A stretch of DNA of 64,000 bases, from contig JAHBUP010000001.1 of NCBI GenBank assembly GCA_019638015.1, positions 2,326,424 to 2,390,423 on the forward strand, written 5' to 3'. Under the pieces are notes generated by a model. It made no database searches, was not told the DNA's origin, and saw nothing but the letters and a program-made list of their open reading frames with translations. The stretch comes from Melioribacteraceae bacterium (GTDB lineage Bacteria > Bacteroidota > Ignavibacteria > Ignavibacteriales > Melioribacteraceae). The position numbers and the translations under genes are program-made. Position 1 is the first letter of the stretch, and the number at the start of each line of letters is the position of its first letter. Positions 1 to 9,697 of the stretch are shown one piece after another.

Positions 1-154
1 CATATTCATATTTCGATTTGTTCTTTTGAATTGTGAGTCTGTCACCTTTTGAGATTGCTAAACCTACAATGTCATCCTTTCTTGCTTCAATAATTTTTGA
101 GATGAATGATTTTGTTTGAACCGGATCATCCATTGTTATTATAAATATATTCAT
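1..154 (-). CDS. Partial formyltransferase-like protein (N-terminal 51 residues)
   Basis: The frame begins at the ATG at 154 and runs off the left edge. An AGAGG ribosome-binding site lies about 12 bases upstream. The N-terminus (MNIFIITMDDPVQTK..., then an ARKDDIVGLAISKGDRLTI stretch) resembles the first strand and helix of PurN/Fmt-like formyltransferases found in polysaccharide loci, but no catalytic residues fall inside the window. It follows the deacetylase by 87 bases in the same direction and is probably part of the same transcription unit. It could equally be another Rossmann-type enzyme. Confidence 0.5.
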   Translation of the reverse strand, partial: MNIFIITMDDPVQTKSFISKIIEARKDDIVGLAISKGDRLTIQKNKSKYEY

Positions 155-240
155 AAACTTTTTATTACCTCTAAATCACCCTAACTCACTCTCCGAGCAA
201 GCATGATATGCAACTTGATAAGAGTGGGATTTGAGATTGG

Positions 241-1167
241 CTAAATCAATTGGTTTTCTATACAATATTGTTTGACTGTAGTAAACTTATATCCTCGATC
301 TTTGTAGAATTGGATTTCTTTTTTGTAGAGTGGTATAGCAGCAGGACCTAAGTTTTTTATTTTTAGATGTGAACGGAGCCAATCTTTCAGAAAAAAGTCG
401 ATTGGATTTTTTGAGCGTTTGTTTACAATTCTTATTTCATCAGATTCATCGATAAATTCATTAGGATGGACATCAAATACAACAGGTTTATTATTAAGCT
501 TACTTTCAAAATTTATACCGTGTCTTTGAAGTGCGGTTATTGTTGGGAAAATTCTCATTGTTGTACCTACGTAAGGCAGGAAAAGAGCTGAAAGTGGAAC
601 TTCGACCAAATCACTATTGCCTTTCTTAAAGATATTATTCGGATCTACTTTGTATGGTAAACGAGGGGCAGTGAACCATTTTAGTTTTTTAAAGCCACCA
701 AAAGACAAAAAGAAATCAAATCTTTGTGATGCAACGGAGCTATCGATTTTATGCCCGGTTTCGATCAATGCTCTTACAGTTTCATTATTGACTCTTAATG
801 CAGGTGCTCTAAACGAAATTACTTCTTGACCAGATATATCCTCAAGCAATTTTTTTGTTTCTTCTAAATGTCTTTTCTGTTTCTCAAACGGCATTACATC
901 AAATCCGTTTTCAGGCAAATGTGATTTACCATGAGAAGCAACTTCATGACCATCTTTAATTATCATCTTTACGACATCAGGAAAGAGCTTTGCAATATAG
1001 CCCGTAAAATAGAACGTAGATATTATATTGAATTCATTGTAAATATCCAATAAAATCGGCATTCCTTCTTCTAATACTTTAAGTCCTGTTTCGTCCCGGA
1101 GGGTGTTTAACCAGATTGAGGTGGTTTCTACATCATTTGTAAAAAGGCAATGTCGGCGTTTATTCAT
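241..1167 (-). CDS. Polysaccharide deacetylase (NodB-type, CE4)
   Basis: A 308-residue metal-dependent carbohydrate deacetylase of the NodB family, which removes N- or O-acetyl groups from sugars. The three family signatures are visible: TNDVE at residues 10-14 (the Asp pair motif, Asn in place of the first Asp), SHGKSH with metal-binding His79 and His83, and the RAPALR motif around residues 119-124. A late DVHPNEF probably supplies the final His. There is no signal peptide, which suggests a cytoplasmic substrate such as a lipid-linked or nucleotide sugar. The start overlaps the end of the DUF354 gene by 8 bases, so the two are translationally coupled. Confidence 0.88.
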   Translation of the reverse strand: MNKRRHCLFTNDVETTSIWLNTLRDETGLKVLEEGMPILLDIYNEFNIISTFYFTGYIAKLFPDVVKMIIKDGHEVASHGKSHLPENGFDVMPFEKQKRHLEETKKLLEDISGQEVISFRAPALRVNNETVRALIETGHKIDSSVASQRFDFFLSFGGFKKLKWFTAPRLPYKVDPNNIFKKGNSDLVEVPLSALFLPYVGTTMRIFPTITALQRHGINFESKLNNKPVVFDVHPNEFIDESDEIRIVNKRSKNPIDFFLKDWLRSHLKIKNLGPAAIPLYKKEIQFYKDRGYKFTTVKQYCIENQLI

Positions 1168-2215
1168 TTATATAATTTTCTATAAAATCAGAGAGAAATA
1201 CCGCATAATCTAATTTTTCACTTAGCATAATTTCTCTTCTCTTCTCCCACTCAGTCTTATTAATATCTTTTGAGATTACAGAATCAATTATATCAAATAA
1301 TTTGTTTCCTTCATTTGGTTTTATTCCCCAGCCAAGTTTATATTTATTTTCCAACTCATCTAAATAACTAATTCTACCAACAAAATCATTGATCCTTATG
1401 AAAGGTGTTCCTAAAACTCCGGCTTCGGCTGCCATTGTTTGACTATCACCAATGTATAATTTTGTATAAGCTAGTAAATGGTGCATGTCAAAGGGATTGA
1501 CTAATAATCTATACGTATTTAAACTCTCACCTATGTCTCTTTCAGTTGTAATAAATACTTTACCATAATCTCTTAATCGATTTACAATTTCCAAGGCGAG
1601 CTTATCATTAATTCCTTCAATTCCTTCATCATGATGAGCAGATAACTTTGCAAATCGTAACACAAAGAAAGGATCGTCCATATTAAAATATTTTTCCACA
1701 ACCTTTTTATTGGGCTCAAAATGATTCGGATGCAGATAGGCCAACTCATGATAACTATTATATTTTACACACTTAAAATCCCAACGACCGGTTCTGCAAA
1801 CATCCGGACAAAGTATTTTTGTAGCGAACCTATATCCGAGGTTTGCAGTTTGTTGAATTATATCAAAATCATCTTCGTTTACAATTATGTTGCTGATACC
1901 CAACGGTTTTGATGCTAGAGAAATAATTATAGATGTTCCTATAACTAGTGAAGGTTTTTCCTGCTTTAATATTTTGTACAAAGAAATGCTTTTTTCTAGA
2001 AATTGTAAAATTAAATCTGATTTATGGACTATTTTTTTTCTAGATTTCAACTTTCTCGATATTGCTTTGAATTCAGATTCATTAATCAACTCGTCTAAAA
2101 TATCTTTATCATTATAGGTTATACGTACATAAATCTCTTTACTAATTAAATTTTTTATTACATTCTTAAAGAGATGAAAATGAGCAGGGTGAGCTAAATG
2201 GAACAATATCTTCAT
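1160..2215 (-). CDS. DUF354 family protein (GT-B-like)
   Basis: A 351-residue protein of the DUF354 family, related in fold to UDP-GlcNAc 2-epimerase and GT-B glycosyltransferases. It begins MKILFHLAHPAHFHLFKNVI, and the C-terminal half has GDSQTMAAEAGVLGTPFIR, matching the nucleotide-sugar-binding loop of GT-B proteins. The ATG at 2215 is preferred over the longer frame opening at 2269 because it makes an exact ATGA overlap with the preceding stop and places the conserved first strand at the N-terminus. The biochemical function of the family is not established; a glycosyl transfer or sugar epimerisation role in this locus is inference. Confidence 0.85.
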   Translation of the reverse strand: MKILFHLAHPAHFHLFKNVIKNLISKEIYVRITYNDKDILDELINESEFKAISRKLKSRKKIVHKSDLILQFLEKSISLYKILKQEKPSLVIGTSIIISLASKPLGISNIIVNEDDFDIIQQTANLGYRFATKILCPDVCRTGRWDFKCVKYNSYHELAYLHPNHFEPNKKVVEKYFNMDDPFFVLRFAKLSAHHDEGIEGINDKLALEIVNRLRDYGKVFITTERDIGESLNTYRLLVNPFDMHHLLAYTKLYIGDSQTMAAEAGVLGTPFIRINDFVGRISYLDELENKYKLGWGIKPNEGNKLFDIIDSVISKDINKTEWEKRREIMLSEKLDYAVFLSDFIENYINE

Positions 2216-3357
2216 ATATTCTTCGCCAGCAATTTTGATAACGCAACAAACATCCACGCATTTGACCATCGCATGAATGAAGTTTTTATTTGATAATTTT
2301 TGAATTTCCTGAAATAAAAATACCCACTTCTACTTTGCATATTTTTTATTAAAAATATTGCAGTTTTTTCTGCCATGACTAAATCACCAAACCTTGTTAG
2401 TGTTAATAGAGATTGACCACCCGCTGTACAGTCAACAGGATAATTATTATTATTATAAAACTTTGGTAAACCCGAATATTCAAAAAAAGAATCTATATAA
2501 TATTTATACCCTTTTTCTAAGCTATTGCCAAATGAATCATCACCAGTACATTTGATATAGTCATCTAAGCAATCGAGTATGTAACCTGTATGATAGTTAT
2601 CAACTTTCAATCTTTTATAAGAATAACACCATGAACCATCACTATTTTGATTCTCAACAACATATTTTACTGCGTCACGAGCAGTTTTCTTTATTTCTTC
2701 GTTTTTAGTTATTGAATAGACCTGACTTAATAAACGTGCTCCTTTCATTGAAGCATTATAAACTTTTTGTTTATCAAACGGAGAGTAAGAGAAACAAAAG
2801 GAATCATTTTCACATGTTCTAAATAAATCTTTCAATACAAATTCAGAAGCGCTAATACAATGATCAATTGCTTTTTGGTTGTTTGTAATTTTGTAATATT
2901 CAAAGAGTCCGTTAGTAATTATTCCTGTGGCAACAACTGTTGGCTGATTAGCCGGGATTTTTGCGTTTTTTGCTTCCCATGGGAAATCATACCCCCAACA
3001 TGTTCCACTGAAACCCGAAGGGATTAATTTCTCTAATTCATTAATTAGGTATTCTGCTTTTTTGATGTATTCGTTTTTTTTAGTTGGGAAAATCTTACTA
3101 AGATAACCAAAAGCTTGAATACACAAACCCAAAGTTACCGGGTTATAACCTTTAGTAATCCCAAGCAATGGTCTAAGATTTATCGGTGATCTTTTAACTA
3201 ATTGCTGAATTCCGAATCTTAAAGCCTTATTGTTATTAAATATAGGTAAATTAAAAAGAGAGGATTTTAAAGCGTCGTACGGATCATACCCTCTATAATT
3301 TTCAACCTCTATATATTTTTCAAGTTTTCGTAAAGAAATTTTAACTAAATCTGACAT
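2212..3357 (-). CDS. Alpha/alpha-toroid protein of exopolysaccharide clusters
   Basis: About 381 residues. The all-helical sequence has recurring aromatic/Gly motifs (NQNSDGSWCYSY, GYILDCLDDY, QSRSGYFYFRK) typical of (alpha/alpha)6 toroids such as terpenoid cyclases and glycoside hydrolase-like proteins. The N-terminal VENYRGYDPYDALKSSLF is a signature of a family seen beside bi-domain oxidoreductases and AsnB in polysaccharide loci. No catalytic activity is assigned. The ATG at 3357 forms a TAATG overlap with the upstream gene and has AGG six bases before it; a GTG at 3363 is the alternative. No signal peptide is visible. Confidence 0.75.
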   Translation of the reverse strand: MSDLVKISLRKLEKYIEVENYRGYDPYDALKSSLFNLPIFNNNKALRFGIQQLVKRSPINLRPLLGITKGYNPVTLGLCIQAFGYLSKIFPTKKNEYIKKAEYLINELEKLIPSGFSGTCWGYDFPWEAKNAKIPANQPTVVATGIITNGLFEYYKITNNQKAIDHCISASEFVLKDLFRTCENDSFCFSYSPFDKQKVYNASMKGARLLSQVYSITKNEEIKKTARDAVKYVVENQNSDGSWCYSYKRLKVDNYHTGYILDCLDDYIKCTGDDSFGNSLEKGYKYYIDSFFEYSGLPKFYNNNNYPVDCTAGGQSLLTLTRFGDLVMAEKTAIFLIKNMQSRSGYFYFRKFKNYQIKTSFMRWSNAWMFVALSKLLAKNI

Positions 3358-5483
3358 TAACACCTAATTACAGAATTCGTTTTTATTGATTCAATTACAT
3401 TGAAAGTTACTCTGGAAGTATGAAATATTTCGTCAGCCTTTATGGGAGCAGGTTTTCCATTTTTGATTGAATCTATAAAAAGTTCTATTTCCTTTTTATG
3501 TCCTTTATTTTGTGAAGAAATTTTATCCTTTTTCACCCTTTCAGTATAACTCTCAAGTTCCTTAAAATCTTTCAATAAATATGTATTACCTGCATAAAAA
3601 ACTTCGAGATACTCTTTTTCTAATTTTTTACTCCCATTTGAGAAATATGAGATAGAAGCTATACTACCATTCTCAAACGTTAATTGAATATTTAGTGTAT
3701 CGCTTAAATTCTCTTGACTCCCTAATAATGCAGAATAAACGGAATTAATATTACTGCCTGATAAAAACAAAGTAAGATCAATAAAATGGCAAACTTCACC
3801 AATAATTCTTCCGCCACCTATTTCTAAATCCTGAGTCCAATGATCTTTTGGAATATAACCTGCGTTTATGCGATAATTAATTGCTTTGGGTACAGAATCA
3901 TTTAGTCTCTCTTTTAATTGAGTTATCTGGGGAGCAAATCTACGATTATAACCTAGCATTAATTTTGCACCAGAAGAGTTGTAAACGTCAATTATTTGGT
4001 CTAATTCCCTTTCGTTTAAGCAAAGAGGTTTCTCAACAAAAACATTTTTTTTGTTTTGCAGACCATTAATTACATTTTCAGCATGCAAATTATGACGAGT
4101 TGTAATAAAAATTGTATTTATACTTTTGTCATTGAATACTTCTTCAGCAACAGTAGCTGCATTGTCAAAACCGAATTTTTGTGCGACGCTTCTTGATGTA
4201 TGTCCATGACCAGTAACGACTGTAACTTTATTTGCATAATTTGGAATATTGGGTAATATCATATTTTGAGCAAATGAACCAGCACCAATAAAACCAATAT
4301 TAACATCAGTTTCTATATAGCTTTTTCTTTCACATACAATTACTTTTTTTTCATAAGAAACTTCGTTTGGATATTTTAATACTATTCCATTGAAAGGCAC
4401 TGTTTTGTTAAGAATAATTTCATAAGCAGAAGGAGCATCTTGAAAATCAAATTGATGTGTTATTAATTTTTCTAATAATATTTTGCCAGCTTTTAAGAGC
4501 TCAATAAACGTCTGCATATTTCTATTTTCGGTCCAACGTACGTATCCAATTGGATAGTCAATTCCCTTTTCTTCATAATTATTATCATATCTGCCTGGAC
4601 CATAAGAACAAGACATACGAAGATCCAGTTCTTTTTTATAATAATGCTCTCTGTTAAAACCAGTTGACACTGCACCTACTATAACAACTTTGCCTTTTTG
4701 TCTTGAAATGCGCCCCGCCAATTCAACAGGATCAGTTGAAGAAGTTCCTGCTGTTATTATAACAGCGTCAGCACCAAAACCACTTGTATAGCTTTTAATA
4801 ATTTGCTCAATACCATCACTGTTTCTGTTAATTGCAAAAGAAGCACCACACCTTTTTGCTAATTGAACTTGGTTTTCACTAATATCAACTCCAATTGATT
4901 TGATACCTGCGGCATTTAATATTTGTATTGTTAATTGCCCAATGAGACCCAGGCCAATTACAACGCAGCTTTCGCCAAGTTTTACTTCCGACTGCCTAAC
5001 ACCCTGCATAGCTATAGACGCAACAGTTGTAAATGCTGCATGTTTTAAATCAATTGACTTGTCAACTTTTACGCATAAATTTACTGGTACTGAAATGATC
5101 TCAGAATGGGATGCTCCACTTCCACCGCAAGCAACAAAGTCACCCACCTCATAACCAGCAACACTTTCGCCTACTTCAATTACTACCCCAGAAGAACTAT
5201 AACCTAATGGTGAAAGTGCTTCTAATTTGTTCATCACCATTTCATAAGTTTTTTTTATACCCTGAGTTTTAACTGTATCCAGAACCATCTTAACTTCTTT
5301 TTGCCGAGACTTTGCTTTGGCTATGTAACCTTTACGTGCATCTGACACAGTCTTACCTTCGGTACCGGCACTAATTATGGAATAATGGTTTTTTACAAGG
5401 ATATATCCTTTCTGTAAAATTGGAGAGGGAACTTCAGTAAGTTCCATTTTACCGTCTTTTAAGTTTTGAGTTAGTTGGCGCAT
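3357..5483 (-). CDS. Bi-domain oxidoreductase (zinc-type alcohol dehydrogenase + Gfo/Idh/MocA)
   Basis: A 708-residue natural fusion. Residues about 1-370 are a medium-chain dehydrogenase: a GroES-like part, then a Rossmann loop VIGLGLIGQLTIQ, then GYxRWTENRNMQTFIELL. Residues about 390-708 are a Gfo/Idh/MocA oxidoreductase with NIGFIGAGSFAQNMILPN and the EKPLCLNE catalytic-lysine motif. The structural-zinc cysteine cluster of classical alcohol dehydrogenases is not seen. The architecture recurs in polysaccharide loci with AsnB and glycosyltransferases; the substrate is unknown but is presumably a sugar or polyol. It overlaps the toroid gene and lies 19 bases after asnB. Confidence 0.9.
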   Translation of the reverse strand: MRQLTQNLKDGKMELTEVPSPILQKGYILVKNHYSIISAGTEGKTVSDARKGYIAKAKSRQKEVKMVLDTVKTQGIKKTYEMVMNKLEALSPLGYSSSGVVIEVGESVAGYEVGDFVACGGSGASHSEIISVPVNLCVKVDKSIDLKHAAFTTVASIAMQGVRQSEVKLGESCVVIGLGLIGQLTIQILNAAGIKSIGVDISENQVQLAKRCGASFAINRNSDGIEQIIKSYTSGFGADAVIITAGTSSTDPVELAGRISRQKGKVVIVGAVSTGFNREHYYKKELDLRMSCSYGPGRYDNNYEEKGIDYPIGYVRWTENRNMQTFIELLKAGKILLEKLITHQFDFQDAPSAYEIILNKTVPFNGIVLKYPNEVSYEKKVIVCERKSYIETDVNIGFIGAGSFAQNMILPNIPNYANKVTVVTGHGHTSRSVAQKFGFDNAATVAEEVFNDKSINTIFITTRHNLHAENVINGLQNKKNVFVEKPLCLNERELDQIIDVYNSSGAKLMLGYNRRFAPQITQLKERLNDSVPKAINYRINAGYIPKDHWTQDLEIGGGRIIGEVCHFIDLTLFLSGSNINSVYSALLGSQENLSDTLNIQLTFENGSIASISYFSNGSKKLEKEYLEVFYAGNTYLLKDFKELESYTERVKKDKISSQNKGHKKEIELFIDSIKNGKPAPIKADEIFHTSRVTFNVIESIKTNSVIRC

Positions 5484-5502
5484 TTTTTTTACTCAGTTTG
5501 TA

Positions 5503-7368
5503 TCATAAGAGGTGAGTTTTATACCAGGATTGGAATGAAATTATTGCATAAAGTATTGCCGAGTTATCTTCTAAGCCTAATATGTGATTATCAATAAGCT
5601 TTTTAATATGTGCTGTGTTAAAGAAATGAAATGATGAGAGGAAATCAAAATCAATCAACCCAGCAATTTTCTCTCTCTTCTTAAATATACTCCTTAAAGG
5701 CATACCAAAACCGGCCTTCCGTCTATATAGAATATCATTTGGTATTTTTCCTTCAAATGCCGATTTTAATACTACTTTCTGCTTACCCATAGCACTTAAT
5801 TTATAATTACGCGGTAAGCTTATTACAAACTCTACTAATCTATGATCCATAAATGGAACTCTACCCTCAACACTATTTGCCATACACATTCGATCTAGGT
5901 AATGTAAATTTTTTACAAGAAAATTCTCGAGCTCGAATTTTTGCATATTTGTAAAGGGATCATTATCGTTATCAAAATATTCTTCAAAAACTTTTATAGC
6001 ATTTTGATTTGGGGTATTCATTACATTATATGAATTTTCAAAATCACCCACTATTGAATATAACCCATATTTATAATTTGGGAAGCTATAATACTTTCCT
6101 ATTTTCTTTAAAAATCTTTTATAGCCCTTAAAATATCCTCGACCTTGTTTTACATTTTTTAGAGTACTTAGGATAATATCATTTATGAATTGTGGCGACT
6201 TATCAAAATAATTTGATATCAAAGTAAGTAGGTGGTTCCCATATCCAAGAAAAAACTCATCAGCTCCCATTCCTGATAATAATACTGTTGAAGTTTTGGC
6301 TGCCTCTTTGGTAATCAGATAAGATGGAATTTGTGAGCCATCTGCAATAAGATCATCAGAATAGTAATTTGTAAGGTTAATCAAATCTATGTTTGCTTCA
6401 TCGGTACTTATATCTATTTGTTGAAGGTTGAGATTCCAAGCTTTTGCCAATTTTGAAGCGTAAAAATAATCCGAGCTTGTTCCCTCTTCTATGAGATCGT
6501 TTTTATTTTTTTTTGCAGAATAATGAATAATTTTCTCATGATCTTTCATATAATATACAATTGCAGATGAATCAACACCACCTGAAAAAAAAGTACCAAC
6601 AGGGACATCCGAAATTAACCTTTTTTCTACTGAGTCTTTTAATAGACTATATACTTCGTTTTTAGCATCGTTAAAATTAATTCTTTTATTGGTGTTAAAA
6701 GATGGGTTCCAGTAACACATATGTTCAGCTTTATCATCATAAATATTATATCTAATATAATGTCCGGGAGTTATTCTATAAATATCTTCAAATAATGTTT
6801 TATTTTGCGGAACATACTTAAAAACAAAGTAATTCATTAATTGTTCTTCTGTTATCCCTTTATTTAGCTCTGCTGCTAAAAATGATTTAAGCTCTGAAGC
6901 AAAAAAGAAAGTGTTTGTGTCCTTAAAAAAATAAAGAGGTTTTACTCCAAATCTATCTCTATAAAGAAGAAGTTTATTGTCACGCTTGTCATAAATTGCA
7001 ATTGCAAAATCTCCATTTAATTTGTGGACAAAGGTTTCTCCATATTTTATATATAATTTTATTATTACTTCGGTGTCACTATTTGAATTAAATTTAAATT
7101 CTTGAAGATATTTAGTCCTAAGATCCAAAAAATTATATATTTCTCCATTATATACAATTATAACATTTTTATCATCTGAAAGCATTGGTTGATGACCTGA
7201 AGCTGAAAGGTCGAGAATGCTTAAGCGTTTATGACCAAGAAAAACATTTTTATTATTCTCAAAATAATTGTACTTACCTTCATCATCCGGACCACGGTGG
7301 GATAATGTGGATAATAACTTTACATCATTATATTTAGTATTAGATACATAACCTATTATTCCACACAT
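5503..7368 (-). CDS. asnB: Asparagine synthase-like amidotransferase (first copy)
   Basis: A glutamine-dependent amidotransferase of the AsnB family, 621 residues from the preferred start. That start is the ATG at 7368, because MCGIIGY places the nucleophile Cys2 at the mature N-terminus as the class II glutaminase requires; the longer frame to 7419 would bury it. The PP-loop SGGVDSS of the synthetase domain is intact, so both half-reactions look possible. In polysaccharide loci such enzymes are thought to amidate carboxyl groups of uronic acids rather than make free asparagine; that role is inferred. The start lies one base after the stop of the glycosyltransferase gene. Confidence 0.9.
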   Translation of the reverse strand: MCGIIGYVSNTKYNDVKLLSTLSHRGPDDEGKYNYFENNKNVFLGHKRLSILDLSASGHQPMLSDDKNVIIVYNGEIYNFLDLRTKYLQEFKFNSNSDTEVIIKLYIKYGETFVHKLNGDFAIAIYDKRDNKLLLYRDRFGVKPLYFFKDTNTFFFASELKSFLAAELNKGITEEQLMNYFVFKYVPQNKTLFEDIYRITPGHYIRYNIYDDKAEHMCYWNPSFNTNKRINFNDAKNEVYSLLKDSVEKRLISDVPVGTFFSGGVDSSAIVYYMKDHEKIIHYSAKKNKNDLIEEGTSSDYFYASKLAKAWNLNLQQIDISTDEANIDLINLTNYYSDDLIADGSQIPSYLITKEAAKTSTVLLSGMGADEFFLGYGNHLLTLISNYFDKSPQFINDIILSTLKNVKQGRGYFKGYKRFLKKIGKYYSFPNYKYGLYSIVGDFENSYNVMNTPNQNAIKVFEEYFDNDNDPFTNMQKFELENFLVKNLHYLDRMCMANSVEGRVPFMDHRLVEFVISLPRNYKLSAMGKQKVVLKSAFEGKIPNDILYRRKAGFGMPLRSIFKKREKIAGLIDFDFLSSFHFFNTAHIKKLIDNHILGLEDNSAILYAIISFQSWYKTHLL

Positions 7369-7369
7369 A

Positions 7370-8473
7370 TTAATATTCTTTAATAACTTGATTGAAGATA
7401 TGTTGCACTCTTTGAGCAACTATATTTGACCAAAATTTATTCTTTGCGTACAAATAATTATTTTGACTTATTGAATTATACAAATCTACATCACTTATTA
7501 TTCTTTTTATTTCGCTACTAATATAAATTGGGTTATAATTTTCTATTAAGACACCGTTTAATTTATCTTTAAACACAGAGGCTATACCACCAACATTAGT
7601 TGTTATAACCGGAAGGCCAAATGCCATTGCTTCAAGAACCGCATTTGGCATACCTTCAAAATCGGACAAAAACAAAAATATGGAAGCCTCTTCGAAAAGC
7701 TGTTTTTTTTCATCCCTTTCAACAAATCCTTTTATTTCTACATCTTTAATTTTTTGCTCCCGCACAAGATTTTTCAAATTGTCTAATTCTGCACCATCAC
7801 CAGCAAAAATAAGTTTGAATTCTGGATTTTCTTTTTTTAATAAAGTATATATTTCTAAAATTTTAAATACTCCTTTAGTTTTTTCAATTCTTGAAACAAA
7901 TAGAATAGTTTTATATTTATTAATAATTCTAGAGTTAATTTGTTTAACTATATCAAAATTGCTAACCAGTTCAAAATCCACCAAGGTAGTCTCTAAAAAC
8001 AATTTATTATTATATCCATTTTTTTTAAAATAGCTAATATTTCTTTCAACAAGATCTATTATAGCATCCGCCCTAAAGAAGATAGTTTGAAACATTTTCA
8101 AATATAGACCGGATAGATTATTTACAAAATTATCATCCCACCCTCGAAAAAATACTATAACTTTTCTACGCCATAATTTTGCTATTATTATAAATAAACC
8201 ATCTCTAACTACTGAATAAGGATAAAAGGCAGTGGTAGTTTGGACTAATGATATATCGTTAACAAGAATTATTTTTATGAACTTGAAATAATCCAATACA
8301 ATTCTTTTCAATTCAACCAACTTATTTGATCTATTTGGCCAATTTCGAGAACCTCTTGCAAAGTATACAATATTATCTGGTAAATGCTTTTTAATGGAGG
8401 AATAATAATTTGTTATACCGCCCCTGGCTTCAGGGCCTGGGGTAAGAATTAATATATTTTTATCGCCCTTAAT
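7370..8473 (-). CDS. Glycosyltransferase family 4 with no canonical start codon
   Basis: A GT4 glycosyltransferase. The C-terminal half is typical (LFVSRIEKTKGVFKILE, FAGDGAELDNL, FLSDFEGMPNAVLEAMAFG with the EX7E motif). Read in frame, the conserved N-terminal Rossmann strand and glycine loop continue upstream of the TTG at 8320 as ILILTPGPEARGGITNYY. No ATG, GTG or TTG exists between that stretch and the in-frame stop at 8492-8494. The only candidates are ATT at 8473 (GGA eight bases upstream) or ATA at 8455. A total of 367 residues from 8473 fits the family; starting at 8320 would remove the acceptor-side loop. Either a non-AUG start or a damaged start is present. Confidence 0.8.
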   Translation of the reverse strand: MKGDKNILILTPGPEARGGITNYYSSIKKHLPDNIVYFARGSRNWPNRSNKLVELKRIVLDYFKFIKIILVNDISLVQTTTAFYPYSVVRDGLFIIIAKLWRRKVIVFFRGWDDNFVNNLSGLYLKMFQTIFFRADAIIDLVERNISYFKKNGYNNKLFLETTLVDFELVSNFDIVKQINSRIINKYKTILFVSRIEKTKGVFKILEIYTLLKKENPEFKLIFAGDGAELDNLKNLVREQKIKDVEIKGFVERDEKKQLFEEASIFLFLSDFEGMPNAVLEAMAFGLPVITTNVGGIASVFKDKLNGVLIENYNPIYISSEIKRIISDVDLYNSISQNNYLYAKNKFWSNIVAQRVQHIFNQVIKEY

Positions 8474-8540
8474 ATTACTATTCCAATTTGTTTAATATAA
8501 AAAGTGTTTTTAATTGCATTACTTTAACAAATAAATTCTA

Positions 8541-9632
8541 TTATATTTTTTTAGCTGAAAGAGTCCAATACGGGGCAATTATCAAAGATTTGGTTTTGAA
8601 TATTCTAATTATCAAGTTTAAAATAGAAGAAATAAAATTTTTAATAATATTTTGAGGCTTCCCATAAAACCCGGGCAATACTTCTACTTGGAAATTTAAT
8701 TTCATCATCAAATCTTTTATTTCAAATGGGTTCATAAAGTTTTCAACCCAATATCCACTATATGGATCACATGTATTTGTTTTATGTTTTATAACTGGTG
8801 GTAATATTTTTTGTTTAAGATAAAGATCAACTGTTTTCTTAATTTCAATATCAATTAGCCCCCTAGTAACTTTAGATAATTGTTCTATCTCAATGCTTGA
8901 CAAATTATTATTATACGAAGAAATTATTTCTTTTCTTAATTCAAAATAAGGCTTCCCATCACCAAATAGTTTTGTATTGGGATCACCATATTCTGCAATT
9001 ATTTGAAGAGGTATAATAGTTCTTCTAGTAAAAGGATTGTACTGATTTGCTCCGGTAGACATCAATATTAAGAAACCTCTATCTGAGAATTCTGATAACC
9101 GAAATATTAATTTTTTCATATCATATACATGCTCAATAGTGTTGTAAGAAACTAAAGCATGACAATGAATTAAATTATCATTAAGGTAAACAGTAAGTGC
9201 ATCAATATCGCCAGCAATATAATGTTCAGATTGCAATCCTAATTTTAATCCAATTGCTTTTGCATCTAATGTCCATTTTTCATTAATGTCATTATAAATT
9301 ACAGTACCAATACCATATTGTTTGCATAAAAGACCAAACATTCCAGTTCCACCTCCATGGTCTATTATGGTGATATCTTCTTTAGTGTAATTTAAATTTG
9401 AAAGCACATATGATAATTGATAGGAATATTTTACAAGGTTAGTTCGTAAATGTTCTTTTTTATTACTAAAATATTTTCTAATATCGCTCCCAATGTCAAT
9501 TGTGTCTAAGTCAAATAATCTTAATTTGTTATATAATATTTCAGAAGCTAAGTTGATATCATGCATAATTCTTTTATTTAAATATTTACCAAATGTGTAA
9601 TTGAATTTCATATTATTGTTAACCTCATTCAT
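8541..9632 (-). CDS. SAM-dependent methyltransferase
   Basis: A 363-residue class I methyltransferase. Motif I is DHGGGTGMFGLL followed by an acidic residue at the end of the second strand (VIYNDINE), and motif IV-like SYNTIEHVYDMKK marks the post-motif helix of sugar and small-molecule methyltransferases. The C-terminal 150 residues are lineage-specific. Inferred role: O- or N-methylation of a sugar or of the growing glycan. A second in-frame ATG at 9611 is a possible start; the first ATG was kept. There is a 65-base gap to asnB upstream. Confidence 0.82.
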   Translation of the reverse strand: MNEVNNNMKFNYTFGKYLNKRIMHDINLASEILYNKLRLFDLDTIDIGSDIRKYFSNKKEHLRTNLVKYSYQLSYVLSNLNYTKEDITIIDHGGGTGMFGLLCKQYGIGTVIYNDINEKWTLDAKAIGLKLGLQSEHYIAGDIDALTVYLNDNLIHCHALVSYNTIEHVYDMKKLIFRLSEFSDRGFLILMSTGANQYNPFTRRTIIPLQIIAEYGDPNTKLFGDGKPYFELRKEIISSYNNNLSSIEIEQLSKVTRGLIDIEIKKTVDLYLKQKILPPVIKHKTNTCDPYSGYWVENFMNPFEIKDLMMKLNFQVEVLPGFYGKPQNIIKNFISSILNLIIRIFKTKSLIIAPYWTLSAKKI

Positions 9633-9697
9633 TCTTCTATTTTCAAAAAGTAATTTCTAATTGAAACTGCACTAGTAAGTTTTAATAAAATATTTTA

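Noticed and set aside
7680..8033. 117-residue plus-strand frame
   Set aside because: Antisense of the glycosyltransferase coding region, with no motif or ribosome-binding site of its own.
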